64,000 nucleotides of DNA from an uncultured Prevotella sp. GTDB lineage: Bacteria > Bacteroidota > Bacteroidia > Bacteroidales > Bacteroidaceae. A program made the position numbers and the translations under genes. How positions within the stretch are numbered: position 1 is the first letter of the stretch; each line of letters opens with the position of its first letter. Under the pieces are notes generated by a model. The model did not search any database, was not told where the DNA came from, and worked only from the letters and a program-made list of their open reading frames with translations. The DNA lies in assembly GCA_934272845.1 (NCBI GenBank), contig CAKQSF010000003.1, positions 109,014 to 173,013 on the forward strand, in the 5' to 3' direction. This document shows positions 37,888-46,747 of the stretch, piece by piece.

Positions 37888-40650
37888 ATGCAGAAGAAGT
37901 TATTTCTTTATAGCATTATCATCATCTCATTTCTATGCGGCAACCGGAGCGTTGCTGCACCTGAACACATGCGAAGCCTTACCATATATGAAGGCCTTGC
38001 AGGCGAATCTGTGTATGCCATATACCGTGACAAGGCTGGACTAACATGGATTGGCACCGTTAACGGCATCACTTGTTACGACGGCTACAGCATGACGTCG
38101 TATGACGTTAATGGCACACGATCCAAAAACTCCGTGAACGGCTTTGCCATGACAAGCGACGGCACGTTCTATGCAGCGGCTAACAGCGGACTATACATTC
38201 GGGACAACGAGACAGGACTATTCCGATTGCTCGATAATACCATTACAGACCATATAAACGCTGTAGCGACAAAGGGAGAGGCGCTGTATGCTGGTTCTGC
38301 AAAGGGACTATATATAAGGTATAGGGGAAACACATCGCATATATGGCCCACAAGTAACTACCTCTCACGCAACAATAGTGTGGAGGACATTAAAGTGACA
38401 CCCGACGGAACGGTTTGGGTATTGTGTAGCAACGAACTTTACACCTATAACCCTAAGAGAAAACGCCTTATACCACTCGGACTGGCAAATGCCACTGGTG
38501 CTCCGGGGGACTTTAGATGCATGACGATTAAAGGCAAGAGGATTATCCTTGGCACTTACAACAGTGGTCTTTACTGTTACGACATCACGGGCCACTCTCT
38601 ACGTAATTACACTGACGTGGGCTGTAACATCATTACCTGCCTATCCGTTGACAGAGAAAGACTGTATGTGGGCACTGACGGTGCGGGAATGGCGGTAATA
38701 TCACTGAAGAACGACAAAATCATAGAGAGATACGACAATAGTCCTACGAGCAGGTATCGACTGCTTGACAATACGGTGTATGCCTTCTTGCGCGACAAGA
38801 ACGGCGTATGCTTCTTCGGCTACTTCCGCCGCGGACTGCACCACACGTATTTTACTCAACCATTGTTCCACTGTTACCGCACCAAGGGTTTCAATAGCCG
38901 TGGGGTCAACATCAGGAGTTTTTGTCTGGACGGACCGATAAAGGTATTAGGCTCACGCGGAGGACTGTATTTTATTAATGAGACATTAGGCACGCTGAAG
39001 TTCTTCACACCTGCTGAATTAGGCGGTTCCATCGTTACCAACGTGGTAAAATACGGAGGTTTCTACTACTGTTGCACCTTCAACGGTGGTGTGATGCGCA
39101 TAGACCCAAAGACTCTCACCGTGTCACGCTTCGGTAAGAGCGAAATACTGAGGCGTGGCAGTTTTAATACTCTCGTGGTATCACCCGACAACGAACTGTG
39201 GATGGGTGGTACACGCGGCATATTCGTTTACAACAGCGGAACGGACACGGAACGTATGTATAACGACCACAACTCACAACTATACCCTGCTTCATGCTAC
39301 AACCTATTGTTTGACAGTCAGGGGCGTTGCTGGATTTCTACTGCCAAGGGCATCTGCCTCTATGACCCAATAGAGAAAGTGATACACAACACGGGATTCC
39401 CTGACCGTTTCTTTAACAAGAGATATGACACCGTGGGCGAACTGGGCGACAATGGGAAACTACTCTTTTCGTGCATCGACGGACTATATAGCACTAACGA
39501 GGAACTGACACAGTTTGGACAGATAGACTTAACGCAGACTATCGGCAACGACTACATTTCACAGGTAGCCTACGACCGACGCCACCGTAACTACTGGGTG
39601 GGCACGGAACGCGGACTCTTCCGATTCGACACGTCTTTCCGCCATGTGGCGAAATATGCGCAGGAGGTAGGACTGGACTCACGCGAGTTCAGTTCGGGCG
39701 CCATCAGCATAGACAGAAAGAACCGACTATGGACAGGAACGGTAGACGGACTGTTCTATGCCGACCTCGATGAGGTGCAGAAATACACAGCGGGCAATGC
39801 ACCTATTATATTATCTGACGTTAAGAAAGGAACGAGGCCTATATCATTCCGCTCGCAACAGAGCATGATAAACTATAAAAGTATCAACCTTACATACAAC
39901 TGGGGCGTGCAGTCACTGTCGTTCCTGCCACTGACACTAAACTATAGTGACCCTGACGGACAGTGTTATGAATACAAAGTAAACAACGGTGACTGGGTGA
40001 TACTGAAAAACCGTGAACGTGCCGTGATAACAGGCTGTTTCCACATTGGAGGAAACACTCTGCAGGTGCGCCTTGCAGGACAGAAAAGCGGAACACTCTA
40101 TCACGTCAGCGTATGGCCATCATGGCTATGGATAGTAGAGGTATTAGGTATAAGCATAGTCCTTATTATAATAGCCGTATCCCTGCGCTTGCGCCGCGAC
40201 AACATACGACAGGTAAAGCAAATGGCGTTAGTACAGCAGGAGTTGGAAGAAACTAAGCGCAAATATAGCCGTGTGGCAACGTCTGACGATGAACTGAAGC
40301 GACTCTTCACACGTCTCGAAGTACTGATGCTTGGCGAAAAGCCATACCTTAACCAAGACTTAAAACTCTCGGACGTGGCAGCGCGCCTTGACGTCTCCAC
40401 TGTGAAGTTATCACAGATGCTCAACGTCTACGCCAAAACTAACTACTACGACTTTGTAAACCGCTACCGCCTTGATGAATTTAAAATACGCCATAACGAC
40501 CCACATTATGCAAACTACACATTGCTTGCACTAGCAGAAAGTTGTGGTTTCAAACGCTCCAGTTTCTTCGCCACCTTTAAGAAGGTAGAGGGCGTAACGC
40601 CAATGGAATACGTTAAGAAACAAGAGGGAAACAGCAAAAAGAACGTATAA
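37888..40650 (+). CDS. Membrane one-component regulator: periplasmic propeller, TM, AraC HTH
   Basis: Start taken at ATG 37888 (MQKKLFLYSIIIISF), which gives a good signal peptide and lies after the promoter; the protein is 920 aa. Two-component-propeller repeats (GLTWIGTVNG, LYVGTDGAGM, RCWISTAKG, NYWVGTERG) fill about residues 30-670, and a Y_Y_Y-type sandwich follows (about 680-750). One TM helix (LWIVEVLGISIVLIIIAVSL) leads to a short coiled coil (QELEETKRKY) and a C-terminal AraC-type HTH (LKLSDVAARLDVSTVKLSQM; LLALAESCGFKRSSFFATF). Histidine kinase and receiver domains are absent, so signalling to DNA must be direct through the membrane. It may respond to a glycan. No PUL genes adjoin it. 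Confidence 0.88.
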   Translation: MQKKLFLYSIIIISFLCGNRSVAAPEHMRSLTIYEGLAGESVYAIYRDKAGLTWIGTVNGITCYDGYSMTSYDVNGTRSKNSVNGFAMTSDGTFYAAANSGLYIRDNETGLFRLLDNTITDHINAVATKGEALYAGSAKGLYIRYRGNTSHIWPTSNYLSRNNSVEDIKVTPDGTVWVLCSNELYTYNPKRKRLIPLGLANATGAPGDFRCMTIKGKRIILGTYNSGLYCYDITGHSLRNYTDVGCNIITCLSVDRERLYVGTDGAGMAVISLKNDKIIERYDNSPTSRYRLLDNTVYAFLRDKNGVCFFGYFRRGLHHTYFTQPLFHCYRTKGFNSRGVNIRSFCLDGPIKVLGSRGGLYFINETLGTLKFFTPAELGGSIVTNVVKYGGFYYCCTFNGGVMRIDPKTLTVSRFGKSEILRRGSFNTLVVSPDNELWMGGTRGIFVYNSGTDTERMYNDHNSQLYPASCYNLLFDSQGRCWISTAKGICLYDPIEKVIHNTGFPDRFFNKRYDTVGELGDNGKLLFSCIDGLYSTNEELTQFGQIDLTQTIGNDYISQVAYDRRHRNYWVGTERGLFRFDTSFRHVAKYAQEVGLDSREFSSGAISIDRKNRLWTGTVDGLFYADLDEVQKYTAGNAPIILSDVKKGTRPISFRSQQSMINYKSINLTYNWGVQSLSFLPLTLNYSDPDGQCYEYKVNNGDWVILKNRERAVITGCFHIGGNTLQVRLAGQKSGTLYHVSVWPSWLWIVEVLGISIVLIIIAVSLRLRRDNIRQVKQMALVQQELEETKRKYSRVATSDDELKRLFTRLEVLMLGEKPYLNQDLKLSDVAARLDVSTVKLSQMLNVYAKTNYYDFVNRYRLDEFKIRHNDPHYANYTLLALAESCGFKRSSFFATFKKVEGVTPMEYVKKQEGNSKKNV

Positions 40651-40652
40651 TG

Positions 40653-40684
40653 TTTGGTCGTTCCGCAAATAATAATTACCTTTG
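40653..40684 (+). promoter_or_regulatory. Consensus promoter of the HepT/MntA operon
   Basis: TTTG (40653-40656), 20 bp, TACCTTTG (40677-40684): a full match to the Bacteroidota consensus, 33 nt before the first start codon. Confidence 0.75.
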
Positions 40685-40717
40685 CGGCAAACAGGAACAA
40701 CATAATCATTATTTAAA

Positions 40718-41017
40718 ATGAAAACTATACAATACTATATATCTATTATAAAGCAGAATAGTTTCAAAATAACTCATGAATTCGGAATAAAGTCACTGTG
40801 CATTTTCGGTTCAGTATCAAGAAACGAGCAAACAGAAAACAGCGACATTGACGTATGTGTAGAAACAGAAACTCCAAATCCTTTTCTGTTAGCAAACCTC
40901 AAGGAATTTCTTGAAAAAATATTCAAGTGTTCCGTAGACATCGTTCGCATACATAAAAACATGAATCCGCTTTTTAGAAAAAGAATAGAAAGGGATGGAG
41001 TTTATGCAATACGATAG
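40718..41017 (+). CDS. mntA: MntA-like nucleotidyltransferase (antitoxin of HepT/MntA type)
   Basis: This 99-aa minimal nucleotidyltransferase carries the GSx10DxD motif (GSVSRNEQTENSDID) and a third acidic residue in SVDIVRI. In the HepT/MntA (type VII) toxin-antitoxin family, MntA adds AMP to a Tyr of HepT and blocks its RNase activity. Its 3' end overlaps the next gene by 23 nt, as usual for this pair, and a consensus promoter precedes it. All catalytic residues appear intact. Confidence 0.85.
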   Translation: MKTIQYYISIIKQNSFKITHEFGIKSLCIFGSVSRNEQTENSDIDVCVETETPNPFLLANLKEFLEKIFKCSVDIVRIHKNMNPLFRKRIERDGVYAIR

Positions 41018-41375
41018 AGAAATAGCGTTAGATATCCTCGAAAGGGTTACAATGTCAATTCTGCACATTGAAGAACGAGCACGCCCATACCATTGTGGTG
41101 ACGATTTTCTATTATCTCCAACAGGTATGACAATCCTTGACTCTATCTGTATGCAGTTCATTGCTATTGGCGAAAGTCTGAAAGGTTTGGACAAAATAAC
41201 GGATGGTAAACTGCTTGCTACACATCCAGAAATAGACTGGAAAAACGTAAAAGGATTAAGAGATATTATCGCTCACCATTATTTTGAGATTGATGCAGAC
41301 CAAATATGGTGGATTATCGAGAACGAACTACAGCCGTTAAAACAGGCAATAACAGACATAAAGAATATGGTTTAA
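40995..41375 (+). CDS. hepT: HepT-like HEPN RNase toxin (DUF86)
   Basis: The 126-aa protein is an all-alpha HEPN domain with the catalytic motif Rx4HxY visible as RDIIAHHY. In known systems the Arg/His form the RNase site and the Tyr is the AMP-accepting residue. An in-frame ATG at 41004 is an alternative start. It overlaps mntA and is translationally coupled. It lies between the AraC-type regulator and a surface lipoprotein gene, with no obvious functional tie to either. Confidence 0.85.
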   Translation: MEFMQYDREIALDILERVTMSILHIEERARPYHCGDDFLLSPTGMTILDSICMQFIAIGESLKGLDKITDGKLLATHPEIDWKNVKGLRDIIAHHYFEIDADQIWWIIENELQPLKQAITDIKNMV

Positions 41376-41418
41376 CATTTTTTATACTATAATATTTTTA
41401 TTATTTTAACTATTTTAT

Positions 41419-41426
41419 TAACTTTG
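41419..41426 (+). promoter_or_regulatory. Promoter -7 box (TAACTTTG) of lipoprotein gene
   Basis: TAACTTTG is an exact -7 box 57 nt before the start at 41484. The -33 region is only T-rich. Confidence 0.5.
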
Positions 41427-41483
41427 CCCCCACATATATAAGTTCTTACAGATAATTACAAAATCGCTTAATACTAACGTTTT

Positions 41484-42977
41484 ATGAGGAAACTTAATCT
41501 TTACATTGCAATGGTTGCCGCTGCATGTCTTGCTTCATGTTCAAGCATTGACGATGGTGCGGGCGAGATGCCACAGCATGAAAGCAGCAACGTAATCAAC
41601 TTTGCACCTGCCAAGAAGACAGAAATTGCATTCACGTCTAACGACATCGATGTGTCAGAGAACGCAGTACTTCAGTGGACTCCTGTAACGACAAACACGA
41701 TTGACCGTACGGCGGAGGAGAATCTTATTAAGAGTGTATTGCCTGAGCAAAACTTAAACATAGATCAGTTAAAAACTGATTTTATGTACTATGCAAAGGA
41801 TGCGGACATGGACTTAGAGTTCTATCCCGTATATTCACAGACCAGCAAAACCCATAAACTTGGTGTATTCTATTACGATACAGAAGGAAATAGACATGAA
41901 AAGATCGTATGGAATGAAATTAACCCATATAATGGTATACATGATTGGAGCACTCCTGTAAATTCATATGGCATTAAAATTACTATCAAGAAAGGTTATA
42001 AGTTTGGCTTCTTTTGGGATGGTGAATATGCTTATGCAACAGAAGATTACAATTGGACAAGTACCACCTGGTACAGCAAAGCAGATTTAAATCAAGAGGT
42101 TTACTGCACAAAAGGAAGTGGTGACAGACTTACCACCCGTTCACGCATCCACGCTGGCACTTTTGTTCGTAACGGCAAGACATATCTCGGCATAGAAGAC
42201 TGGACAGACTTTGACTACCAAGACCTCGTTTTCATGTGTGACAAGGAAATTCCTACTGTTCCTGCCGACGACGTAAAGCCTACTCCTGAAAATCCAACAG
42301 AGCCTGTTGATCCTACAGATCCAGACCCATCAGAGCCTGATCAGCCAACAGTGCCAGAAGATCCTGCTGACCCTGCTGTAAAGGCTATCGGTGGTTCTGT
42401 AGAGGTGAACCTCGCCCTTAATGCTGAGCACGAGAAGGACGACTGGAAGGAGTCTCACCTCTCTGTTCACGTACGCGACACTACGGACTTCACTCTCTTC
42501 ATTCCTATTAAGGCGGAGTACTACTGCCCACAGGACGACATGATGATTGTGCAGAAGCATGATACCGACTACGTTTACAACACTACCAACGAGACTCTCT
42601 CTATGGTAATAAATGGCCAGACAGTAACGCTCAACGTAGCATTCAGCGAGAACGGTATCACGTTTACCTCTCACGGCATTAACGCTGACGTACTGAAGTA
42701 CTGCCGCGACACTTACGGCGATGGCATAACATTCGAGGTACGTAACTACTATAACGATGCACTTAACCGCACACAGTTGCAGGAGATTCTCAACCAGAGC
42801 ACTATCTCCTTCACTAATCCACCTGCAGCATATCTATACGCAAAAGGTATATGGGAAGGTGTTATAGATCCACTCGCTTGCAAGGTATTGCCTACTGACG
42901 CTGCGGACCGCGAGGCAGAAAATACATTCATTGGCGAGACTAACAGCGCAGAACTGCATCTGTTTAAGAAAAAATAA
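41484..42977 (+). CDS. Surface lipoprotein with DUF4114-like domain and paralogous C-terminal domain
   Basis: The lipobox LASCSS gives lipidation at Cys19. Residues about 100-255 end in a DUF4114-like signature (LGIEDWTDFDYQDLVF), a calcium-binding-type beta domain. A Pro/Asp/Glu-rich linker (about 262-300, PTPENPTEPVDPTDPD) leads to a C-terminal domain (about 305-480) with LSVHVRDTTDF, DDMMIVQKH and YGDGITFEVRNYYN. That same domain occurs in the lipoprotein at 43826-45301, so they are paralogs at this end. I do not recognise the C-terminal family. The protein is likely anchored at the cell surface; function unknown. A terminator follows the gene. Confidence 0.75.
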   Translation: MRKLNLYIAMVAAACLASCSSIDDGAGEMPQHESSNVINFAPAKKTEIAFTSNDIDVSENAVLQWTPVTTNTIDRTAEENLIKSVLPEQNLNIDQLKTDFMYYAKDADMDLEFYPVYSQTSKTHKLGVFYYDTEGNRHEKIVWNEINPYNGIHDWSTPVNSYGIKITIKKGYKFGFFWDGEYAYATEDYNWTSTTWYSKADLNQEVYCTKGSGDRLTTRSRIHAGTFVRNGKTYLGIEDWTDFDYQDLVFMCDKEIPTVPADDVKPTPENPTEPVDPTDPDPSEPDQPTVPEDPADPAVKAIGGSVEVNLALNAEHEKDDWKESHLSVHVRDTTDFTLFIPIKAEYYCPQDDMMIVQKHDTDYVYNTTNETLSMVINGQTVTLNVAFSENGITFTSHGINADVLKYCRDTYGDGITFEVRNYYNDALNRTQLQEILNQSTISFTNPPAAYLYAKGIWEGVIDPLACKVLPTDAADREAENTFIGETNSAELHLFKKK

Positions 42978-43012
42978 AAAAATGAGCCATGAGGCTCAAC
43001 GTAATATTGACA

Positions 43013-43056
43013 AAGAGGGGGTGGGTCACCTAGGTGATGCCTGCCCCTTCTTTTTT
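43013..43056 (+). terminator. Rho-independent terminator
   Basis: A GC-rich hairpin (GAGGGG...GGTCACC/GGTGATGCC...CCCCTTC, 43015-43050) is followed by six U (43051-43056). A small hairpin GAGCC-ATGA-GGCTC precedes it at 42984-42997. Confidence 0.8.
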
Positions 43057-43115
43057 ACAGAGCAGGCTCGATTTTTCAAACTATAGGATGGTTTAAAAAC
43101 CATTCATTACACATC

Positions 43116-43151
43116 TCTTCTCCCCTGTAGGGGGGAGGCAAGGGAGGGGGC
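43116..43151. repeat. GC-rich REP-like repeat, copy 2, abutting a start codon
   Basis: CCCCTGTAGGGGGGAGGC, then AAGGGAGGGGG, is related to 10362-10398. It ends 2 nt before the ATG of the next gene, so it would lie in that gene's ribosome-binding region. Confidence 0.55.
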
Positions 43152-43153
43152 TT

Positions 43154-43690
43154 ATGGAAAACGAAGAAAGAATGAACAAGGTCTTGGAATTCCTTGACCG
43201 CCACAACATAAAATACTCTTGCTACACTCACCCCGAGGGCAAGACGATAGAGGAAGCACGAAGATGGTGGAAAGACGATGGCTCGGTGCACTGCAAGAAC
43301 ATATTCCTGCGCAACCACAAGGGAAACCGCCATTACCTTGTATGCTTTGACTGCGACCACGACCTCGCTATCCACGACCTAGAGGCAACGCTAAAGGCAT
43401 CGTTGCAGGCACAGGGACTGCCATCATGCGGCAAACTGTCATTTGCTTCACCAGAGCGCATGATGAAGTATTTAGGACTGGAGCCAGGAAGCGTATCACC
43501 CTTTGGACTCATCAACGACACCGAGAACCACGTGCACCTCTTCCTTGACGAAACACTACGCGGGGCACAGACACTCAGTTTCCACCCTAACGACTGCAGA
43601 GCAACGGTAGTAATAGAGAGAGAAGAATTTGAGCGATACCTTAATATTATAGGTAATACACACGAATATCTGCAATTATATGCGTTTTAA
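43154..43690 (+). CDS. ProX/YbaK-family aminoacyl-tRNA deacylase
   Basis: The 178-aa protein matches the free-standing prolyl-tRNA-editing (ProXp-ala/YbaK) fold, with the conserved Lys/Asn region CKNIFLRN (about 52-59), GKLSFAS and GLEPGSVSPFGLIND. These enzymes hydrolyse mischarged tRNAs, typically Ala-tRNA-Pro, in the cytoplasm. The first ATG lies 2 nt after a palindromic repeat; the second ATG at 43172 is an alternative start. No promoter box was seen between the upstream terminator and this gene. It looks like a housekeeping gene unrelated to its lipoprotein neighbours. Confidence 0.88.
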   Translation: MENEERMNKVLEFLDRHNIKYSCYTHPEGKTIEEARRWWKDDGSVHCKNIFLRNHKGNRHYLVCFDCDHDLAIHDLEATLKASLQAQGLPSCGKLSFASPERMMKYLGLEPGSVSPFGLINDTENHVHLFLDETLRGAQTLSFHPNDCRATVVIEREEFERYLNIIGNTHEYLQLYAF

Positions 43691-43734
43691 TTGTTAAAAA
43701 CACAGTCATATACATAAAATTATACAGTAAAATA

Positions 43735-43765
43735 TTGCAAATTACGAGTTTTATATGTAACTTTG
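43735..43765 (+). promoter_or_regulatory. Promoter of the second lipoprotein gene
   Basis: TTG at 43735-43737 and TAACTTTG at 43758-43765 with 20 bp between. Transcription would begin near 43772, which supports the ATG at 43826 rather than 43763 as start. Confidence 0.7.
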
Positions 43766-43825
43766 CACCATAACATAATAACACCAATTATCATTTTCTG
43801 CAAACTTTTTAAGGGATTAAGCATT

Positions 43826-45301
43826 ATGAAAGCGTTAAAATTCAACAAAGCCCTATTGTTAACTGCATTCGCAGGGCTCGCCTTCACATCTTGTTCAAAC
43901 AGTGATGATGGCGACGTGGAAACACCTGGTAACTTAACAAACTATTCTTTTAAATTACAAAAGACGGCTGAGACTTTCTGTTCATCAAATGACTATACTC
44001 TCGGACAGTGGGAGGAATGGTATCAGAAACTTTGCGATTTTGAAAAAAATTCTGACAACGATTTAAAGAATGGCGGACATTCTGCCTACATTAAGTATAA
44101 GGCATACGCTCCATCAGAGAGTGAAGACCGTGGTGAGGCTGTATCACAGGCAGAGTACGACTACGTGATGCAGTACCTGAAAGACCATAAGGACGAAGGT
44201 TCAAAAGAGTTTGAGCACTACAACTACTACATCCAACTCGTGGGTAAGGGAAATGCCACATACCAGACGACAGATTGGAATAACGCAGTTCATACAGACA
44301 TGGGGCCTTCTAAGATGGATCAACTTCAGGTTTGTGACCAAAATGGCAATTGGAAACACTTTAACGATTATAACGCAAATGATGGTAAGCGCACACTTGT
44401 GTTAAATTACAAAATCACGGATGCTAAATATCATGATTCATATGGTGATCAGTGGTACAACTACTATAAGTTCTATACAATAGAATATAATGGTAAGAAG
44501 AGTATGTACCTCTGCTTTGACTATGCTACGCACAAGGATAGTGGCAATGAGGACCTGCAGCCAGATGGTATCTACGACGACTGGGTAATCAAGGTCATCC
44601 CATGTTGTGACATCAACGACAACGGAGAGCCTGTTGACCCAACACCTGATCCAGATCCTGTTGACCCAACACCAACTCCAGACCCTGTTGACCCAACTCC
44701 AACACCAGACCCTGTTGACCCAACTCCAACACCAGACCCTGTTCAGCCTTCATACGAGAACAAAGGCTTGGTAGAGGTTAACCTCAGCGCACAGGATCAT
44801 AAGGACGAGGAGTGCTCTAAACTCTCTGTTCATGTACGTGACACCTGTAACTTCAAGGTATTCATCCCTGTTCCTGCTACAGCATACTGCGAGGCTGACG
44901 ACATGTACATCGTTGAGAAACATTACGATAATATGTCTTACAATGAACAGACAAACGTAATGGAGCGTGAGATTGACGGTCAGAAGGTTACACTCACTGT
45001 TTCATACGTAGCAGATGGTATCTACATCGAGTCACAGGGTATCAACGCCAAGGTACTTGAGTACTGCCGCAGAGTATATGGTGACGGTATCACATTCGAG
45101 GTTTGGAACTACTACAACATCAAGAAACTAACACGTGAGGAACTTCTTGAATGCCTCAACAAGGCTACTATCGAGTTTACTGACGAACTGCCTTATAAGT
45201 ACGTTAACACCATCGTGGCCAAGAACGTTGACACCAAGGGTAATTTGTTGGACTGCACAGTAACACCTACTAACTGGACTGCACCAACAACAACGAAGTA
45301 A
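43826..45301 (+). CDS. Surface lipoprotein with repeat linker and paralogous C-terminal domain
   Basis: Start taken at ATG 43826 (MKALKFNKALLL), giving a lipobox AFTSCSNS and 491 aa. The N-terminal half (about 25-265) ends with YDDWVIKVIPC, reminiscent of calcium-binding-type acidic motifs. A linker of four PVDPTP-type repeats (about 269-304) follows. The C-terminal domain (about 315-480) with LSVHVRDTCNF, DDMYIVEKH and YGDGITFEVWNYYN matches the one in 41484-42977. The N-terminal halves differ, so domain swapping or fast divergence has occurred. Function unknown; both probably sit on the cell surface. A terminator follows. Confidence 0.75.
   Translation: MKALKFNKALLLTAFAGLAFTSCSNSDDGDVETPGNLTNYSFKLQKTAETFCSSNDYTLGQWEEWYQKLCDFEKNSDNDLKNGGHSAYIKYKAYAPSESEDRGEAVSQAEYDYVMQYLKDHKDEGSKEFEHYNYYIQLVGKGNATYQTTDWNNAVHTDMGPSKMDQLQVCDQNGNWKHFNDYNANDGKRTLVLNYKITDAKYHDSYGDQWYNYYKFYTIEYNGKKSMYLCFDYATHKDSGNEDLQPDGIYDDWVIKVIPCCDINDNGEPVDPTPDPDPVDPTPTPDPVDPTPTPDPVDPTPTPDPVQPSYENKGLVEVNLSAQDHKDEECSKLSVHVRDTCNFKVFIPVPATAYCEADDMYIVEKHYDNMSYNEQTNVMEREIDGQKVTLTVSYVADGIYIESQGINAKVLEYCRRVYGDGITFEVWNYYNIKKLTREELLECLNKATIEFTDELPYKYVNTIVAKNVDTKGNLLDCTVTPTNWTAPTTTK
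44630..44737. repeat. 27-bp tandem repeat (four units) encoding Pro/Asp linker
   Basis: Four in-frame units of CCTGTTGACCCAACNCC-type sequence, each encoding nine residues (PVDPTPTPD). Units 3 and 4 (44684 and 44711) are identical, which suggests recent slippage. Copy-number change would lengthen the linker without frameshift. Confidence 0.9.
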
Positions 45302-45384
45302 AAAACACACTGTAATAATATATAGTGGTAAAGGGACGCAAAATAAAGCGCACCGTTACTAATATAAACTAAAAGAGAAAGAGA

Positions 45385-45420
45385 GACTGCATCTGCGGAG
45401 GAAGCAGGTGCAGTCTTTTT
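45385..45420 (+). terminator. Rho-independent terminator
   Basis: GACTGCATCTGC (45385-45396) pairs with GCAGGTGCAGTC (45404-45415), followed by five U. It lies only 10 nt before the first ATG of the next operon. Confidence 0.85.
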
Positions 45421-45430
45421 CTTCCTGTTC

Positions 45431-46714
45431 ATGTTCTTATCGATATTACACATAATACAGTCAATTGCTTTAAGTAGCACCAATGCTATAACACAGCCTG
45501 GAGGCTTGCCTGCATTATATACCGGAACGGTATTCGGAGGTCCTGTGGAGTTGGATCACTGGGAACTGTTTAAGTTCTACATCCACATGATAGACGACTT
45601 CTATGCTGACTATCCTTGGCAGGTGGTGGCTTCCTATAATATTTCTATAGGATGTATGATAGCACTGGTGGTACTTTTTGTCATGTTCCTCTTTAAGGTG
45701 CAGATACAACAGCACCGTAAGAAAAAAGAGGCAAGACTTTATGCGTACTATTCGGACAAGTTGCATAACATTCTCGGTAGCGCTGAGGAACTGTCACACG
45801 AACAGATGCTCGAGATACTGGGAAAGACTGACGAGGAGATTAGGGAGAATGACTCATACTACTACGCTAACATGCTGGAAGAGGTTCGTATGGATATGTA
45901 CGAAATCGTCTGTCTGCCTAACATGCAGACGCTCGCATCTGTATTAGGCGTATGTGAAAGATTCGAAATGCAGTTGCTGAAGCATACTGACGTGTTCCGC
46001 ACGCTGCAGATGCTACTGATGCTGCAGATAACGGTGAGCGAAGGTTTGCTTGCCAATTTTGTAAACCATGGAGACAGAGAGATAAGAATGATGGCGAGAC
46101 TGAACTATATTACTTGTTCACGTAACTCACCGTACAGATACCTTATTATAGAATTGGAGGAGGGACAGTCGCTCTACAGACCGATGATTCTTAGTTACGT
46201 TTTCGGTTGGATGATGTTCCAGGAACGATTGATGCCGAACTTCCTTAATATTGCTGACCGCCTGAAGAATGAAGACTCTGCTGCCTTCATGGTACACGAA
46301 GTGGCGTACTGGGGTAAGGAGAACGAGAAGTTAGAGGTGAAGAATTACTTCCTTGACCACAGACTAAAGGTACGCTCTGCAGCCATCGGCGTGGTAGCAT
46401 CACTAGGCGACACCGCAGCAGAGGATAAACTCGTTAATTCATACTTTCAACAGCCAGAGCATATAAGACAGGAGGTTTTAAAAGCACTGTTGGCACTGAA
46501 CTCTGGTGAACAGACCGAATTCTTTAAGAAAGCATACGAACTGTCATCATCACGCGAAACAAGACTGGTAGCACTGATGTGCCTATATCAGTATGGCAAT
46601 TCTGGACGACGACTGTTCGAAATCATGCGTAGCGAAGCAGACGAGGAGACGAGAACGCTTATTGACCAAGTGGACTCCGCCGTACTGCTTGAGCAGTTGC
46701 AGGTGCTGCAATAA
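45431..46714 (+). CDS. Membrane-anchored HEAT-repeat protein of exopolysaccharide operon
   Basis: A hydrophobic N-terminus (about 1-20), a short periplasmic loop and a strong TM helix (ISIGCMIALVVLFVMFLF, about residue 71) lead to a cytoplasmic alpha-helical region. Charged segment HRKKKEARL follows the TM, and from about 250 onward HEAT-like repeats appear (LKVRSAAIGVVASLGD, RQEVLKALLALNSGE, RLVALMCLYQYGNSG). It is the first gene of a compact operon and lies 33 nt before the GT2 synthase. It may scaffold or regulate the synthase. The first ATG is only 10 nt after a terminator, so the promoter must lie upstream of, or the start downstream of, what I annotate. Confidence 0.7.
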   Translation: MFLSILHIIQSIALSSTNAITQPGGLPALYTGTVFGGPVELDHWELFKFYIHMIDDFYADYPWQVVASYNISIGCMIALVVLFVMFLFKVQIQQHRKKKEARLYAYYSDKLHNILGSAEELSHEQMLEILGKTDEEIRENDSYYYANMLEEVRMDMYEIVCLPNMQTLASVLGVCERFEMQLLKHTDVFRTLQMLLMLQITVSEGLLANFVNHGDREIRMMARLNYITCSRNSPYRYLIIELEEGQSLYRPMILSYVFGWMMFQERLMPNFLNIADRLKNEDSAAFMVHEVAYWGKENEKLEVKNYFLDHRLKVRSAAIGVVASLGDTAAEDKLVNSYFQQPEHIRQEVLKALLALNSGEQTEFFKKAYELSSSRETRLVALMCLYQYGNSGRRLFEIMRSEADEETRTLIDQVDSAVLLEQLQVLQ

Positions 46715-46747
46715 CAAAAAATTTACTACCGTTAAGAAGAACAACAC

